Origin: an uncultured Acetatifactor sp.
GTDB taxonomy: Bacteria > Bacillota > Clostridia > Lachnospirales > Lachnospiraceae
DNA: 29,892 nucleotides
NCBI GenBank assembly: GCA_910578215.1
Contig: CAJTPH010000033.1
Location: 1-29,892, forward strand
Direction: 5' to 3'
The translations under genes and the position numbers were made by a program. The notes below the pieces were generated by a model. It was not told where the DNA came from, did not search any database, and worked only from the letters and a program-made list of their open reading frames with translations. Numbering within the stretch: the first letter of the stretch is position 1; each line of letters begins with the position of its first letter. Positions 15,401 to 22,701 of this stretch are shown here, piece after piece.

Positions 15401-16890
15401 TTTCCCTGAGGCTTGATATAATCCTGCTGGCTGAACTGTCCGGTCCTTTTCTGTCCGCCCTCGGTATCCTCCGTGGCAAACAGCTTCCATTTAGTATCGG
15501 TTCCCTTGTAATCTCCGTCAGGAGTATAAAGCTCAAGAGTAAAATTCAGAACGCCGTCAGCATTGGACTTGTCAAGGTCGATATCCAGAACTACTCTTTT
15601 CCAGGAGGACTTGCACAGACCCATCCAGGTCAGAACCGTTCCGCTGGTGGCATAGCCGTTTCCGGATGCCGCGTCGTTCTCGTATGCTGGCATAATGTTC
15701 ATATTGCCGCTTCCCGCACCGCCGATATTGACCAGCGCATTGCCCGCGCTGTCATAGACTACAAGTGCATTCGCCACGCCGTCGCTGTAAACGTCATATG
15801 CCAGCTGCACATGCCCTGTGGACATGGCGGAATCCAGCTTATAATCTACCTGCGCCGCCTTGCTGAAGGTGAGCTTGTTGGAGGTGTTGCCTCCCTTGTC
15901 ATCCTTGGAATAAACCACCGCGCCGGAATCCATGATCCATCCCGCAGGGGCTTCCGTCTCGTCCGTGTAGATCTTTACCGCATCCCCTGCGCTGCTTCCT
16001 GTGCCGCTGCTGCCGGTGCCCGCTTCCGGTGTGCCGGATGCCGGAGGTGTGCTGCCCGTACCCGCCGCTGCGCCTGCCCCGTCAGCCGTCATTACAATGT
16101 TGTCATATGTCAGCCCTTTGCCGGTCGTAAGCATATGAATGCCCGCCACATCAAATTTCGTGATGCCGGCCGTAGCCGCTCCGTTTGCATGAGTGCCGGA
16201 GGATATGATATTGGTTCCCTTATTGCCGCCCTGGGGCTTAATGTAATCCTCCTGGCTGAACTTGCCCGTTCGCTTCTGCGCGTACTCGGTGTCTTCCGCC
16301 TCAAAGATTTTCCACTTGGTATCGGTTCCCTTATAATCGCCGTCGGGTGTGTAGAGATCAAGCGTAAAATTAAGCACTCCGTCCTTATTGGACTTGTCAA
16401 GGTCAATATCCAGGACAACCTTCTTCCAGGAGCTCTTGCAGAGACCCATCCATGTAAATAAGGTACCGCGGGTGGCAAAGCTGGCGCCGGATACCGCATC
16501 TTCCTCATACGCGGGCATAAGATTCATGTTGCCGCTGGCTGCGCCGCCGATGTTAATAAGCGCCTTGCCCGCGCTGTCACAGATTACCAGCGCATTGGCT
16601 ACTCCGCTGTTATTCACCTCGTACTCCAGCTTAAAATGCCCTGTGGACACGGCAGAACCCAGCGTGTAATCCGCCGTCCCGCCCTTCTGGAAGTCCATGG
16701 TCTTGCCTGCATACGACACAACATCGTCGCCGCTCAGCTTCCAGCCTGCGGGAGCCGAGGTCTCATCCGTATAAAGCGGCGTGCTTTCCGCCGCCTGCAC
16801 GGACCCTGCCGGCAGCATCGGAAACGCCATTGCCGCGGCAAGCGCCATCGCCAAGACCTTGTTTCTTTTTCTCAGAAACCTTCTTTTCAT
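12412..16890 (-). CDS. Surface-anchored rhamnogalacturonan lyase (PL11) with duplicated N-terminal module
   Basis: A 1492-residue secreted enzyme that should cleave rhamnogalacturonan-I by beta-elimination. Order: signal peptide (1-34, ending VQAA); two copies of a ~240-residue module (about 37-272 and 305-548) joined by a Gly/Ser/Thr linker; two Ig-like segments (about 555-640 and 645-725); PL11 catalytic domain (about 758-1385), opening MELLDRGVYAVATDKGVFVSWRLL; a Pro/Thr/Glu-rich stalk; and a membrane helix with LRKKK tail. Acidic loops such as DVDGDGQYEFIVKW, DLDEDGKAELFIKTSDGT and DVDQDGFDELVMG are the calcium-binding loops typical of the PL11 propeller. No LPXTG is seen, so the helix itself anchors the protein. 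GGAGG precedes the ATG. The duplicated modules are probably carbohydrate-binding (inference). The PL11 call is firm. Confidence 0.92.
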   Translation of the reverse strand: MKRRFLRKRNKVLAMALAAAMAFPMLPAGSVQAAESTPLYTDETSAPAGWKLSGDDVVSYAGKTMDFQKGGTADYTLGSAVSTGHFKLEYEVNNSGVANALVICDSAGKALINIGGAASGNMNLMPAYEEDAVSGASFATRGTLFTWMGLCKSSWKKVVLDIDLDKSNKDGVLNFTLDLYTPDGDYKGTDTKWKIFEAEDTEYAQKRTGKFSQEDYIKPQGGNKGTNIISSGTHANGAATAGITKFDVAGIHMLTTGKGLTYDNIVMTADGAGAAAGTGSTPPASGTPEAGTGSSGTGSSAGDAVKIYTDETEAPAGWIMDSGAVVYSKDDKGGNTSNKLTFSKAAQVDYKLDSAMSTGHVQLAYDVYSDGVANALVVYDSAGNALVNIGGAGSGNMNIMPAYENDAASGNGYATSGTVLTWMGLCKSSWKRVVLDIDLDKSNADGVLNFTLELYTPDGDYKGTDTKWKLFATEDTEGGQKRTGQFSQQDYIKPQGNNKGGNIIDAGTHVNGAATAGISNFDVAGIQLKTTGAGPFYDNMTLACTGEGTGVSYTASDVTGITNPAGVSFTKKDYEGFKFPTKVTAKMGDGSSRDVTLGKWVSEPAFDAEKSGTYVWTAPLELESGMNNPKNLSVSFTMQYLPYIYPTYAFHPTTLELEYGDNLTKDMFPTEVDAIMSDGKMGKVKVGEWTALNGEFDITKQAIYVFGANLEGTEGLVEIQKDKLAKNTNPSGKQSFSGYDVYFHVSNFYSPDLYNAYARNMELLDRGVYAVATDKGVFVSWRLLATEYGENISFNVKRNGEKVNDVAISSRTNFMDANGKAGDSYTIETILGDQTTESAAVKANDKNYISIPMQKPDPQPNRDGTLSAYTLNDAGVADVDGDGQYEFIVKWYPDNAFDSGKAVSPSSPTIFDVYKLDGTPLWRLNMGLEMPSGAHFNQFMFYDLDEDGKAELFIKTSDGTTTYKPNAKGKFDMNDESTIVSYIGDKSVVPGTNIDNNGHVNSNSHEYVTVFNGLTGEEIDTIDYVNTTGNYTDWGKADGGNRSARYNIALAYLPKDKSDANCTETIPAVLFNRGYYAKTTIAAYTLRDGKLQMEWNFVAETGDENAGKGNHNQSTGDVDQDGFDELVMGAIAIDHDGTVLWVNNGKDGRDFGGHGDSIHLAAMNPNNNNLYVFSPQEDKSTATMNQALYNAANGTRVGGSWFSSKDVGRGVAANITSAPGFESWATSDGSGIYGFDGSLVNPSRSAVSCNWRIYWDGDLLSELADGAGTEGNMTITKYNETSGGSDTLITFEGTKMCNSTKNTPSLVADLFGDWREEAVVRNEDDTELRIYMTTEETRYMIYTLMHDPVYRNAVANQNTSYNQPPHLGIYLGEDIKSDVSAMKLATANIKYPGTEGRPAPTPKPLVVPEATAAPEPEAETSTIEPELLPTTQPTSTTEPEAAPTDAPDDTDVSGSSVKSEESGSLTWVWIVAGIVVVAGGAAFALLKLRKKK
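15247..16782 (-). repeat. Intragenic tandem duplication encoding the two N-terminal modules of the lyase
   Basis: About 700 bases occur twice in tandem (roughly 16782-16075 and 15972-15247). Shared protein blocks include APAGW, STGH, GVANALV, TWMGLCKSSWK, VVLDIDLDKSN, YTPDGDYKGTDTKWK and KRTG-FSQ-DYIKPQ. DNA identity is visibly high across the TGGACTTGTCAAGGTC part, so the duplication is fairly recent or kept similar by selection. Confidence 0.85.
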
Positions 16891-17013
16891 TTTCCTTCCT
16901 CCTTTTTTAGTTCCGCATCCTCCCTGCCAGCTCCTTTATCGGCAGAGAATTTCCGTCCGCTGCGCGCACGTAAATCCTCTGGGCACTGTCCGGGCGGATG
17001 CCGGAAACCTTTG

Positions 17014-17041
17014 ATTATAGATCTATTTAATATCCTTTCAA
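17014..17041 (-). promoter_or_regulatory. Promoter of the PL11 lyase gene
   Basis: On the minus strand TTGAAA (17041-17036), 16 bases, TATAAT (17019-17014). The leader of about 115 bases could fold: GCATCC (16915-16920) is complementary to GGATGC (16997-17002), and CTGCC/GGCAG form a smaller stem nearby. This may be a regulated leader, but no known riboswitch is recognised. Confidence 0.6.
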
Positions 17042-17100
17042 GGAACCTGCGGCGGGCTGCCGTACAGGCTCCGCTGCCGAAAGGAATATTAACAAAGTGT

Positions 17101-18591
17101 TCATTGCCCGGTTCTCTCAAGAAGCGCCGCCGTCTCACAGTGCACCGTCATCGCGAACTGATCCACGCCCCTTACTCTCCGCAGCTCATATCCTCCCTCG
17201 CACAGAAGCTTCAGGTCCCTGGCCAGGGTGGTGGGGTCGCAGCTGATATAGACAATGCGGGAAGGCGCCATCCTCAGCATGGTGTCAAGACAGACTGCAT
17301 CACAGCCCTTGCGGGGCGGGTCCACCACAATGACGTCCGGCTTCTCCAATGGGCCATGATACGAGCCTGCGGCATCCTGAAATACGTCTGCCCCGCCGGC
17401 TTGCGGCTTTTCTTCCCCGCAGAGCCCCGGAAGTATCTCCTCCGCCTTTCCGGCAAGAAATTCCGCGTTTTTAATACCGTTTCTCTCCGCGTTTCGTCTG
17501 GCATCCTCCACCGCCTGAGGAACAATCTCCACACCGTAGACCTTCCCGGCGCTGCACGCCATAAAAAGGGAAATCGTACCGATGCCGCAATACAGGTCCC
17601 ACACGGTCTCCCGGCCGGTGAGCCCCGCATAGTCCAGCGCCAGGCTGTACAGCTTTTCCGTCTGCACAGGGTTTACCTGATAAAAGGACAGCGGAGATAT
17701 GCCGAAGGTCAGCTCCCTGCCGGTAAAGGGATAACCCGGCGCCCGCATATCCCGCACACGGATCGTGTCGGATATGGTATCGCTGCCCCACAAGGTACGG
17801 ATTTCCCTGCCCATGATTACATTGGTTCTCTCATTGTTAAGACTGACGGAAATGCTGGTCATTCCCGGAATCTGCCTTAATGCGGCAATCAGCCTTTCCC
17901 GGCGGGGCAGCCCGGAGCCCCTTTTGTCGTTTATCACCAGACAGACCATAAGCTCTCCGCTGGCAAAGCCCTTGCGTATCAATATGTGGCGCAGCAGCCC
18001 CTCCCCTGTGACCTCATTGTACGCCGACACATGATTCTCCCGCATATATTTCAAAATGCACTCCAGAATTTCCTTGTTTTCCCCGGCGCCCAGCAGGCAG
18101 TCCGTGTTTGGAATAATGGTGTGGGTCCTGCCGGCATAGAAGCCGGTCACGATACCGCCGTCCCTGTCCGTACCCACAGGATACTGCGCCTTGTTGCGAT
18201 AGCGAAAGGGCTGCTCCATCCCTATGATGGGCTCCATGCAGGCGTCCACCTGCTCCGGCGCAAACCCTCCGATGCGAACCAGGTTATCACGGATTTTCTT
18301 CTGCTTAAAGCGAAGCTGCTCCTCATAAGAGAGCGCCTGCAGCTGGCAGCCTCCGCACTGCCTGTGGTAAGCGCAGCCCGGCTCCACGCGGAAGGGGGAC
18401 GGCTTCAGCACCCTTTCCAGCCGCGCATAGGCATAATTCTTTTTGTTTTTTACTATTTTTGCTTCCACGGTATCGCCTATAACGGCATCCTTTACGAACA
18501 GGGTAAAGCCATCGGCCTTTCCGATGCCCTCGCCGTCGCTGCCGATATCCTCGATCGTCACCGTCACATAATCATTCTTCCGAAACTCCAT
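17101..18591 (-). CDS. rlmD: 23S rRNA (uracil-C5)-methyltransferase RlmD (TrmA/RumA family)
   Basis: The enzyme uses S-adenosylmethionine to methylate C5 of a 23S rRNA uracil (U1939 in E. coli numbering; Firmicutes relatives may also act on U747). The N-terminal TRAM domain (about 4-62) contains GSDGEGIGK. Cysteines 73, 79 and 82 (C-X5-C-X2-C) with a later cysteine in NTDCLLG bind the iron-sulfur cluster. The methyltransferase fold has LYCGIGTISLFMA for cofactor binding, VVDPPRKGCD, and the catalytic cysteine in IVYISCDPTTLARDL. The length of 496 is somewhat above usual because of an extra segment before VIVVDPPRKG (around GGADVFQDAAGSYHG). It is the last gene of a probable operon behind YhaM, 38 bases away, and GAGG precedes the ATG. 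Confidence 0.92.
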   Translation of the reverse strand: MEFRKNDYVTVTIEDIGSDGEGIGKADGFTLFVKDAVIGDTVEAKIVKNKKNYAYARLERVLKPSPFRVEPGCAYHRQCGGCQLQALSYEEQLRFKQKKIRDNLVRIGGFAPEQVDACMEPIIGMEQPFRYRNKAQYPVGTDRDGGIVTGFYAGRTHTIIPNTDCLLGAGENKEILECILKYMRENHVSAYNEVTGEGLLRHILIRKGFASGELMVCLVINDKRGSGLPRRERLIAALRQIPGMTSISVSLNNERTNVIMGREIRTLWGSDTISDTIRVRDMRAPGYPFTGRELTFGISPLSFYQVNPVQTEKLYSLALDYAGLTGRETVWDLYCGIGTISLFMACSAGKVYGVEIVPQAVEDARRNAERNGIKNAEFLAGKAEEILPGLCGEEKPQAGGADVFQDAAGSYHGPLEKPDVIVVDPPRKGCDAVCLDTMLRMAPSRIVYISCDPTTLARDLKLLCEGGYELRRVRGVDQFAMTVHCETAALLERTGQ

Positions 18592-18629
18592 GGAAACCTC
18601 ATTCCTGCAAATTATTTCGCCACGGCTCC

Positions 18630-19574
18630 TTACAGCCTGGTCGCCCTCAGGTTGGATTCAAACAGCCTGTTATATCCCAGCCACCCGCTGTTGTCCTTAT
18701 TGTTTTCAAGTATTTCCTTAAAGGTCTCCAGCTTCGCGTCGGTGTCGTCCGCATAATTCAGCGCCAGCGCCTCTATCAGCGCGGGAATCTTGGGCGAACC
18801 GAACTCATACTTGCCATGATGCGCCAGAATACAATGCTGCACCTCCACAAGCAGCCCGCCGGGAAAGCCCTCTATTTTTGCCGCATGCTCCGCAACCATC
18901 TGGGAGCCTATGACAATGTGCCCCAGCAGCTGTCCCTCATCCGTGTAATCATTCTCGGGAAAGGAGGAAATCTCCCTGATCTTGCCGATATCATGGCAGG
19001 CCGCCGCGGTCAGCAGCAGATCCCTCTTTAAAACGGGATAAGCGCTGCAGTAATAATCACACAGCTTTACCACCCCCAGCGTATGCTCCAGCAGACCGCC
19101 CACAAAACCATGGTGTACGGTCTTTGCCGCGGACGAAGCCTTAAATGCCTTTGCAAATCCCTCGTCGGCAACAAAAAAGGACTCCAGCAGCTGCTTCAGA
19201 TAAGGATTCTGAATGCTTTGCACAAGCTCCAAAAGCTCTCCGTACATGGTATCGATATCTCTGGAGCTCACCGGCAGATAATCCGACGCCGTATATTCTC
19301 CCTCCTGGCACGCACGGATTCTCTTGACGCTCATCTGAAGGCTGCCCTGGAAATTGGTGACGTCCCCATATACCTCTATGTAACTCAGGGTATCATACTC
19401 CCCGATGCCCGGATTGTTGGGCTCCCATACCTTAGCGTCAATGGTTCCCGTTTTATCCTGCAATATCACATTCTCATAAGGCTTTCCGTTCTTTGTCACC
19501 GCCGCCTGCTTATGCTTGCAGAGATAAATGTCAAAAACCCTGTCGCCCTCTTTAAAATCCCTGATATATTTCAT
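18630..19574 (-). CDS. yhaM: 3'-5' exoribonuclease YhaM family protein
   Basis: YhaM degrades single-stranded RNA (and DNA) from the 3' end in Firmicutes. This 314-residue protein has the expected two parts. An OB-fold (about 8-90) includes VTKNGKPYENVILQDKTG. An HD phosphohydrolase domain shows LLEHTLG (His164), CHDIGK (His194, Asp195), His219 and LAHHGKYE (His252/253), a full metal-binding set. GGGAG stands 5 bases before the ATG at 19574; an ATG four codons earlier has no site. It lies between the HtrA-like gene and rlmD on the same strand with gaps of 46 and 38 bases. A perfect GCGCCCCGGGGCGC palindrome (19589-19602) lies in the upstream gap. Confidence 0.9.
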   Translation of the reverse strand: MKYIRDFKEGDRVFDIYLCKHKQAAVTKNGKPYENVILQDKTGTIDAKVWEPNNPGIGEYDTLSYIEVYGDVTNFQGSLQMSVKRIRACQEGEYTASDYLPVSSRDIDTMYGELLELVQSIQNPYLKQLLESFFVADEGFAKAFKASSAAKTVHHGFVGGLLEHTLGVVKLCDYYCSAYPVLKRDLLLTAAACHDIGKIREISSFPENDYTDEGQLLGHIVIGSQMVAEHAAKIEGFPGGLLVEVQHCILAHHGKYEFGSPKIPALIEALALNYADDTDAKLETFKEILENNKDNSGWLGYNRLFESNLRATRL

Positions 19575-19620
19575 ATCTGCTCCCATCTGCGCCCCGGGGC
19601 GCGTGCTCCTGCCGGGAATG

Positions 19621-20967
19621 CTAATTTACATCCTTCGCCTCTCCCAGCACAACGCTGAAATCCATTTCCTTATATTCGCTGCGGACCCGTCTCATTACCT
19701 TCAGCTCAACGGTGCTGCCCGCCTCAAACTGCATCAGGCTGTTGCTGTAGCTGTAAAAGGTAGTAATGCTCCTGCCGTTCAGAGCGGTAATCACATCTCC
19801 ACGCTGTATTCCGGCACGCATTGCCGGAGAGTCAAATTCTATTTCCTTGACATAGGCTCCATAGGGAACTCCCTGCTCCCTGTTGGCCTCCGCGGGCACA
19901 TCTACCCCGATGATTCCCAAATAAGGCTTTTTAATCTCGTTGGACATGTTTTCGATTATTTTCTTAAGCTCCGTAATTCCATAGGCACAGATCATATTGT
20001 CCATACCGGAGTACGTATTTTTATCCGTAATGACTCCTATAACCTGTCCCTTCAAATTGAAAAGCACGCCGCTGGCGTTTCTGCTTCCCACAATATCCGT
20101 CAAAAGTATGTTATAATTTCTGTCCGTCAGTGAAAGCTGGCTGCCCGATGCCATCACCATGCCATAGCCCACGGAGCCGCTTATTCCCATAGGGCTTCCC
20201 ATAGCTATCACCGGCGTTCCCGGCAGGCTCTGGCTGTTGGATGAACCGAGTGTGGCAATAGGCGGATTTTCCTCCATATCAAACGGCAGGTCCGAAAGAT
20301 CCACGGAAACCACCGCAAGATTCGTGGCGGAATCATGCTGCTTAAGCTGCGCTTCCACCTGTGCGCCGTCATAAAAAACCAGGCTCAGCCGCTCCGCATC
20401 CTTTATTGTGGAATAATTTGTAAGTATTAACAGCTCTATGCCGTTATTCTCCAGAATAAGCCCGGAGCATTGATTCCTGCTCTCCTGAATGTCGTCAAAC
20501 CAATCCCTGTTGGAAGTGACGGCGGTAACCGTTACCATGTACTTTTTTAAATTGCCCGCGTACGCGGTAAGAGCTGCCTGTATATCCTTATAATCATTTA
20601 AATCCAGTTTTATGTGGGATAAAATATCCTGAATCTGCGCCTCCCCCAGCTTAACCGCCTCGTCCCCCTCCTGGGCAGGTACGGCGCTTTCCTCCGGGAG
20701 ATTCTCCGCCAGCATATCCTCCGGCGACATTTCCTCCTGGTCCTCCGGGAACGTCACAAACTGAGGTTCCTCCTCGGGATAAAGCCAATTGCTGATGACA
20801 GGCTCCAGCACCAGGAACGTCACGCAGGCAATCAGTCCAAAAATCACCGCCATCGCAGCAGTGATGAGAGTTCTACGGATCAGCTTCCTCTTATTGACAG
20901 GCTTAACCTTTATCTTTTCCGTCAAAAAGTCGCTTTGTCTGTTATTGTTTTGTTCCCAATCAGACAT
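19621..20967 (-). CDS. HtrA-like trypsin-fold/PDZ protein lacking the catalytic triad
   Basis: The 448-residue protein has the HtrA layout: a cytoplasmic basic segment, one membrane helix (about 33-54), an acidic linker, a trypsin-like domain (about 140-340) and a PDZ domain (about 345-440, with GDVITALNGRSI). All three catalytic residues are changed. The His of the usual TNHHV motif is Tyr185 (LTNYST), the Asp of DLAV is Asn216 (TNLAVV), and the Ser of GNSGGP is Ala298 (SRNASGVLFN). It should therefore be a pseudoprotease, perhaps a scaffold or sensor for misfolded exported proteins (inference). AAGGGAG precedes the ATG at 20967; a TTG at 21009 is less likely. A promoter lies at 21056-21028, and yhaM and rlmD follow in the same operon. 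Confidence 0.85.
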   Translation of the reverse strand: MSDWEQNNNRQSDFLTEKIKVKPVNKRKLIRRTLITAAMAVIFGLIACVTFLVLEPVISNWLYPEEEPQFVTFPEDQEEMSPEDMLAENLPEESAVPAQEGDEAVKLGEAQIQDILSHIKLDLNDYKDIQAALTAYAGNLKKYMVTVTAVTSNRDWFDDIQESRNQCSGLILENNGIELLILTNYSTIKDAERLSLVFYDGAQVEAQLKQHDSATNLAVVSVDLSDLPFDMEENPPIATLGSSNSQSLPGTPVIAMGSPMGISGSVGYGMVMASGSQLSLTDRNYNILLTDIVGSRNASGVLFNLKGQVIGVITDKNTYSGMDNMICAYGITELKKIIENMSNEIKKPYLGIIGVDVPAEANREQGVPYGAYVKEIEFDSPAMRAGIQRGDVITALNGRSITTFYSYSNSLMQFEAGSTVELKVMRRVRSEYKEMDFSVVLGEAKDVN

Positions 20968-21027
20968 ACGTTCTCCCTTCAGCCAAACCGCCTCTCCCAG
21001 CCAATGCAAATTCCTCCCCCATTATTC

Positions 21028-21056
21028 AGTATAACCCATCGGGGCGAAAAAGTAAA
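21028..21056 (-). promoter_or_regulatory. Promoter of the HtrA-like/yhaM/rlmD operon
   Basis: On the minus strand TTTACT (21056-21051), 17 bases, TATACT (21033-21028), about 60 bases before the start codon of the HtrA-like gene. Confidence 0.55.
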
Positions 21057-21083
21057 GCCGCCAAAAGCCGGAAAATATAAGAA

Positions 21084-21108
21084 GCTGCGGCTTTTCTCCT
21101 GCCGCAGC
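21084..21108 (-). terminator. Terminator after the GNAT gene
   Basis: GCTGCGGC (21084-21091) and GCCGCAGC (21101-21108) form a perfect 8-base GC-rich stem with a 9-base loop. A T-rich stretch follows on the minus strand. It ends the DUF2975/XRE/GNAT transcript ahead of the next operon. Confidence 0.75.
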
Positions 21109-21138
21109 CCCCAACTCCTGCCGTCCAAAACATATATT

Positions 21139-21693
21139 CTACAAAACATATTCCAGCTGGCAGTCATACGGCTCCTTTGCCACATGCTCCGCATTATATT
21201 CCGCAGCCTCCACACACCCCATCGCTTTATAAAACGCCTGGCTTTCCACTGCCGAATGAGCGGATATGTACAGCTTTTTCGCATTTTTCCCCGCGGCAAA
21301 GCGCTTCGCGGCAGAAAACAGCTCCCTGCCGATGCCCTGCCCGCGCATATCCTCGGAGACATGTATGCTGGACAGGTCCATATATTGCTGCCCGCTTCCC
21401 ATAAACGCGCCCTCCACGGATACAAAGCCCTTCAGGCAGCCGTCCGCAAACGCCCCGTATGCCAGCCCGCCTGTGGTAATCGTATTTTTCAGACAGTCCG
21501 TTAATTCCTCATAATCCTCCGCTCCCCAGTCATCAATAAAAGGATCGCTTTTAACGACCCACTGTCCGTTTTCCCTTCGCCAGCAGTCCGTGACCACCTG
21601 CCTGCGTTGAAATGCATGAAATAGCTGCGTATTAATTTCGTTCAGCTTCAATTCCCTGTATTGTATCAATTCATTCTTATGACCGTCTCTCAT
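21139..21693 (-). CDS. GNAT family N-acetyltransferase
   Basis: A 184-residue acetyl-CoA-dependent transferase. The cofactor motif RGQGIGREL (117-125) follows the beta strand SSIHVSEDM, and the late YKAMGCVE matches the family's FY...GF segment. The substrate is not predictable. AGGAGG lies in the 18-base gap after the XRE gene, so the two genes are very likely in one transcript (DUF2975, XRE, GNAT). The length fits a single GNAT domain with about 60 extra N-terminal residues, seen in several Firmicutes acetyltransferases. A clear terminator follows. Confidence 0.88.
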   Translation of the reverse strand: MRDGHKNELIQYRELKLNEINTQLFHAFQRRQVVTDCWRRENGQWVVKSDPFIDDWGAEDYEELTDCLKNTITTGGLAYGAFADGCLKGFVSVEGAFMGSGQQYMDLSSIHVSEDMRGQGIGRELFSAAKRFAAGKNAKKLYISAHSAVESQAFYKAMGCVEAAEYNAEHVAKEPYDCQLEYVL

Positions 21694-21711
21694 TTTTCCC
21701 TCTGCCTCCTC

Positions 21712-21957
21712 TTACTGCCCGCTGCCCGACTCCGGCTTCTCCTGCTCCATGTCATCCGGAACAAACTCCAAAATATCCCCCGGCTGACAGTCCAGCGCAT
21801 TGCAGATCGCCTCCAGGGTGGAAAAACGCACTGCCTTCGCCTTGTTATTTTTCAGTATGGACAGATTCGCAAGCGTAATATCCACCTGGTTCGCAAGCTC
21901 CGTGAGCCCGATCTTGCGCTTCGCCATCACAACGTCCAGATTTACAACAATTCCCAT
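21712..21957 (-). CDS. YozG-like Cro/C1 helix-turn-helix regulator
   Basis: An 81-residue regulator made almost only of the DNA-binding domain: VVMAKRKIGLTELANQVDITLANLSILKNN, then STLEAICNALDCQPGDILEF. That is the standard YozG-type fold, with an acidic tail after it. I start at MGIVVNLD (21957) because AGAGG precedes it; the longer frame from 22053 runs through the palindromic leader. It follows the DUF2975 gene by about 100 bases, a pairing found in many Firmicutes in which the small regulator and membrane protein work together. The palindromes at 21971-22018 may be its own operator. Confidence 0.87.
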   Translation of the reverse strand: MGIVVNLDVVMAKRKIGLTELANQVDITLANLSILKNNKAKAVRFSTLEAICNALDCQPGDILEFVPDDMEQEKPESGSGQ

Positions 21958-21970
21958 TTTATACCTCTTA

Positions 21971-22018
21971 GCGTGCCTTGACACGCATTTTTTCAATACT
22001 TGAAAGCAAGCTTTCAAG
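21971..22018. promoter_or_regulatory. Two inverted repeats between the DUF2975 and XRE genes
   Basis: CTTGAAAGC (21999-22007) and GCTTTCAAG (22010-22018) are perfect 9-base arms with a 2-base spacer. GCGTG (21971-21975) and CACGC (21982-21986) make a second small stem just before the XRE ribosome site. Either an operator or an RNA structure limiting XRE translation would fit. Confidence 0.45.
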
Positions 22019-22056
22019 CTTATACCATAGCATATGGAATCAGAAGCTGACACAAT

Positions 22057-22569
22057 TTATACCGTAAGATCATTTTCCTCCTTATACTGCACGGCCTCCT
22101 CAAATACACTGGCAAGCACCTTGCTGAACAATCCCGCAATGATAAACACCAATATCCCGGTAGCCACCGACACTGTCACATAGACAATGCTTCTCACCAA
22201 GAGCATAAGAGCGATAAAAAAGCTCCAGTTCCCCATTTTCTTCAGGCTGGTAACATTCTCCTGCACAAAGCAGTTTTCATTTAAAACCGTCCTGAACATC
22301 CTGCGCAGCTCCCTGACAAGCACCAGCGCCGCAATTCCCAGAACAAAATAGATAATGACCATTTCCTCATAGTGTTCCGCTATCTTGGGCAATCTCTCAC
22401 CGATCTTTTTTATGCTGAAGGGAAGCGTAGCCGTCACTGCTATTCCGCCGAAAAACATAAAATCAAGCAGATATTTGGTCCATATGGTCAGACTCCGCTT
22501 CCCGTCGTTCTTGCTTTCATCCGCATTTTGAGCCCTGCCCTGCGATTCCTTATCTTTATTCCCAGACAT
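22057..22569 (-). CDS. DUF2975 membrane protein
   Basis: The 170-residue protein has a charged, hydrophilic N-terminus (1-28) followed by four predicted membrane helices (about 33-53, 68-88, 113-133 and 138-160). The loop VRELRRMFRTVLNENCFVQENVTSLKKMGNW is the DUF2975 signature (the N-PF/CFV-EN-..L). The family has no proven biochemical role but is nearly always encoded next to a YozG-type regulator, as here. AAGGAA stands before the ATG, and a good promoter lies at 22662-22634. Confidence 0.88.
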   Translation of the reverse strand: MSGNKDKESQGRAQNADESKNDGKRSLTIWTKYLLDFMFFGGIAVTATLPFSIKKIGERLPKIAEHYEEMVIIYFVLGIAALVLVRELRRMFRTVLNENCFVQENVTSLKKMGNWSFFIALMLLVRSIVYVTVSVATGILVFIIAGLFSKVLASVFEEAVQYKEENDLTV

Positions 22570-22633
22570 TTTGCATTTCCTTCTTAATATTGTTTCTTTG
22601 CTTATCCAAAGCCGCTATATACCGATACAAGGT

Positions 22634-22662
22634 AAGATATCACGACCGGAAAAAGAAGTCAA
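22634..22662 (-). promoter_or_regulatory. Promoter of the DUF2975/XRE/GNAT operon
   Basis: On the minus strand TTGACT (22662-22657), 17 bases, TATCTT (22639-22634), about 65 bases ahead of the DUF2975 start codon. A short TTATTGT/ACAATAA inverted repeat sits immediately upstream of the -35 box. Confidence 0.6.
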
Positions 22663-22701
22663 CATTCTTTATTGTTTTACAATAAATGATTATTGAATAA
22701 G

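Noticed and set aside
13414..16461. Long plus-strand open frames (396 and 507 codons) opposite the PL11 gene
   Set aside because: They lie exactly opposite a clearly coding gene, lack ribosome sites and encode no recognisable domain. They result from the codon bias of the real gene.
16891..17013. Riboswitch in the PL11 leader
   Set aside because: Some pairing is possible, but no known riboswitch consensus could be recognised, so only the promoter was annotated.
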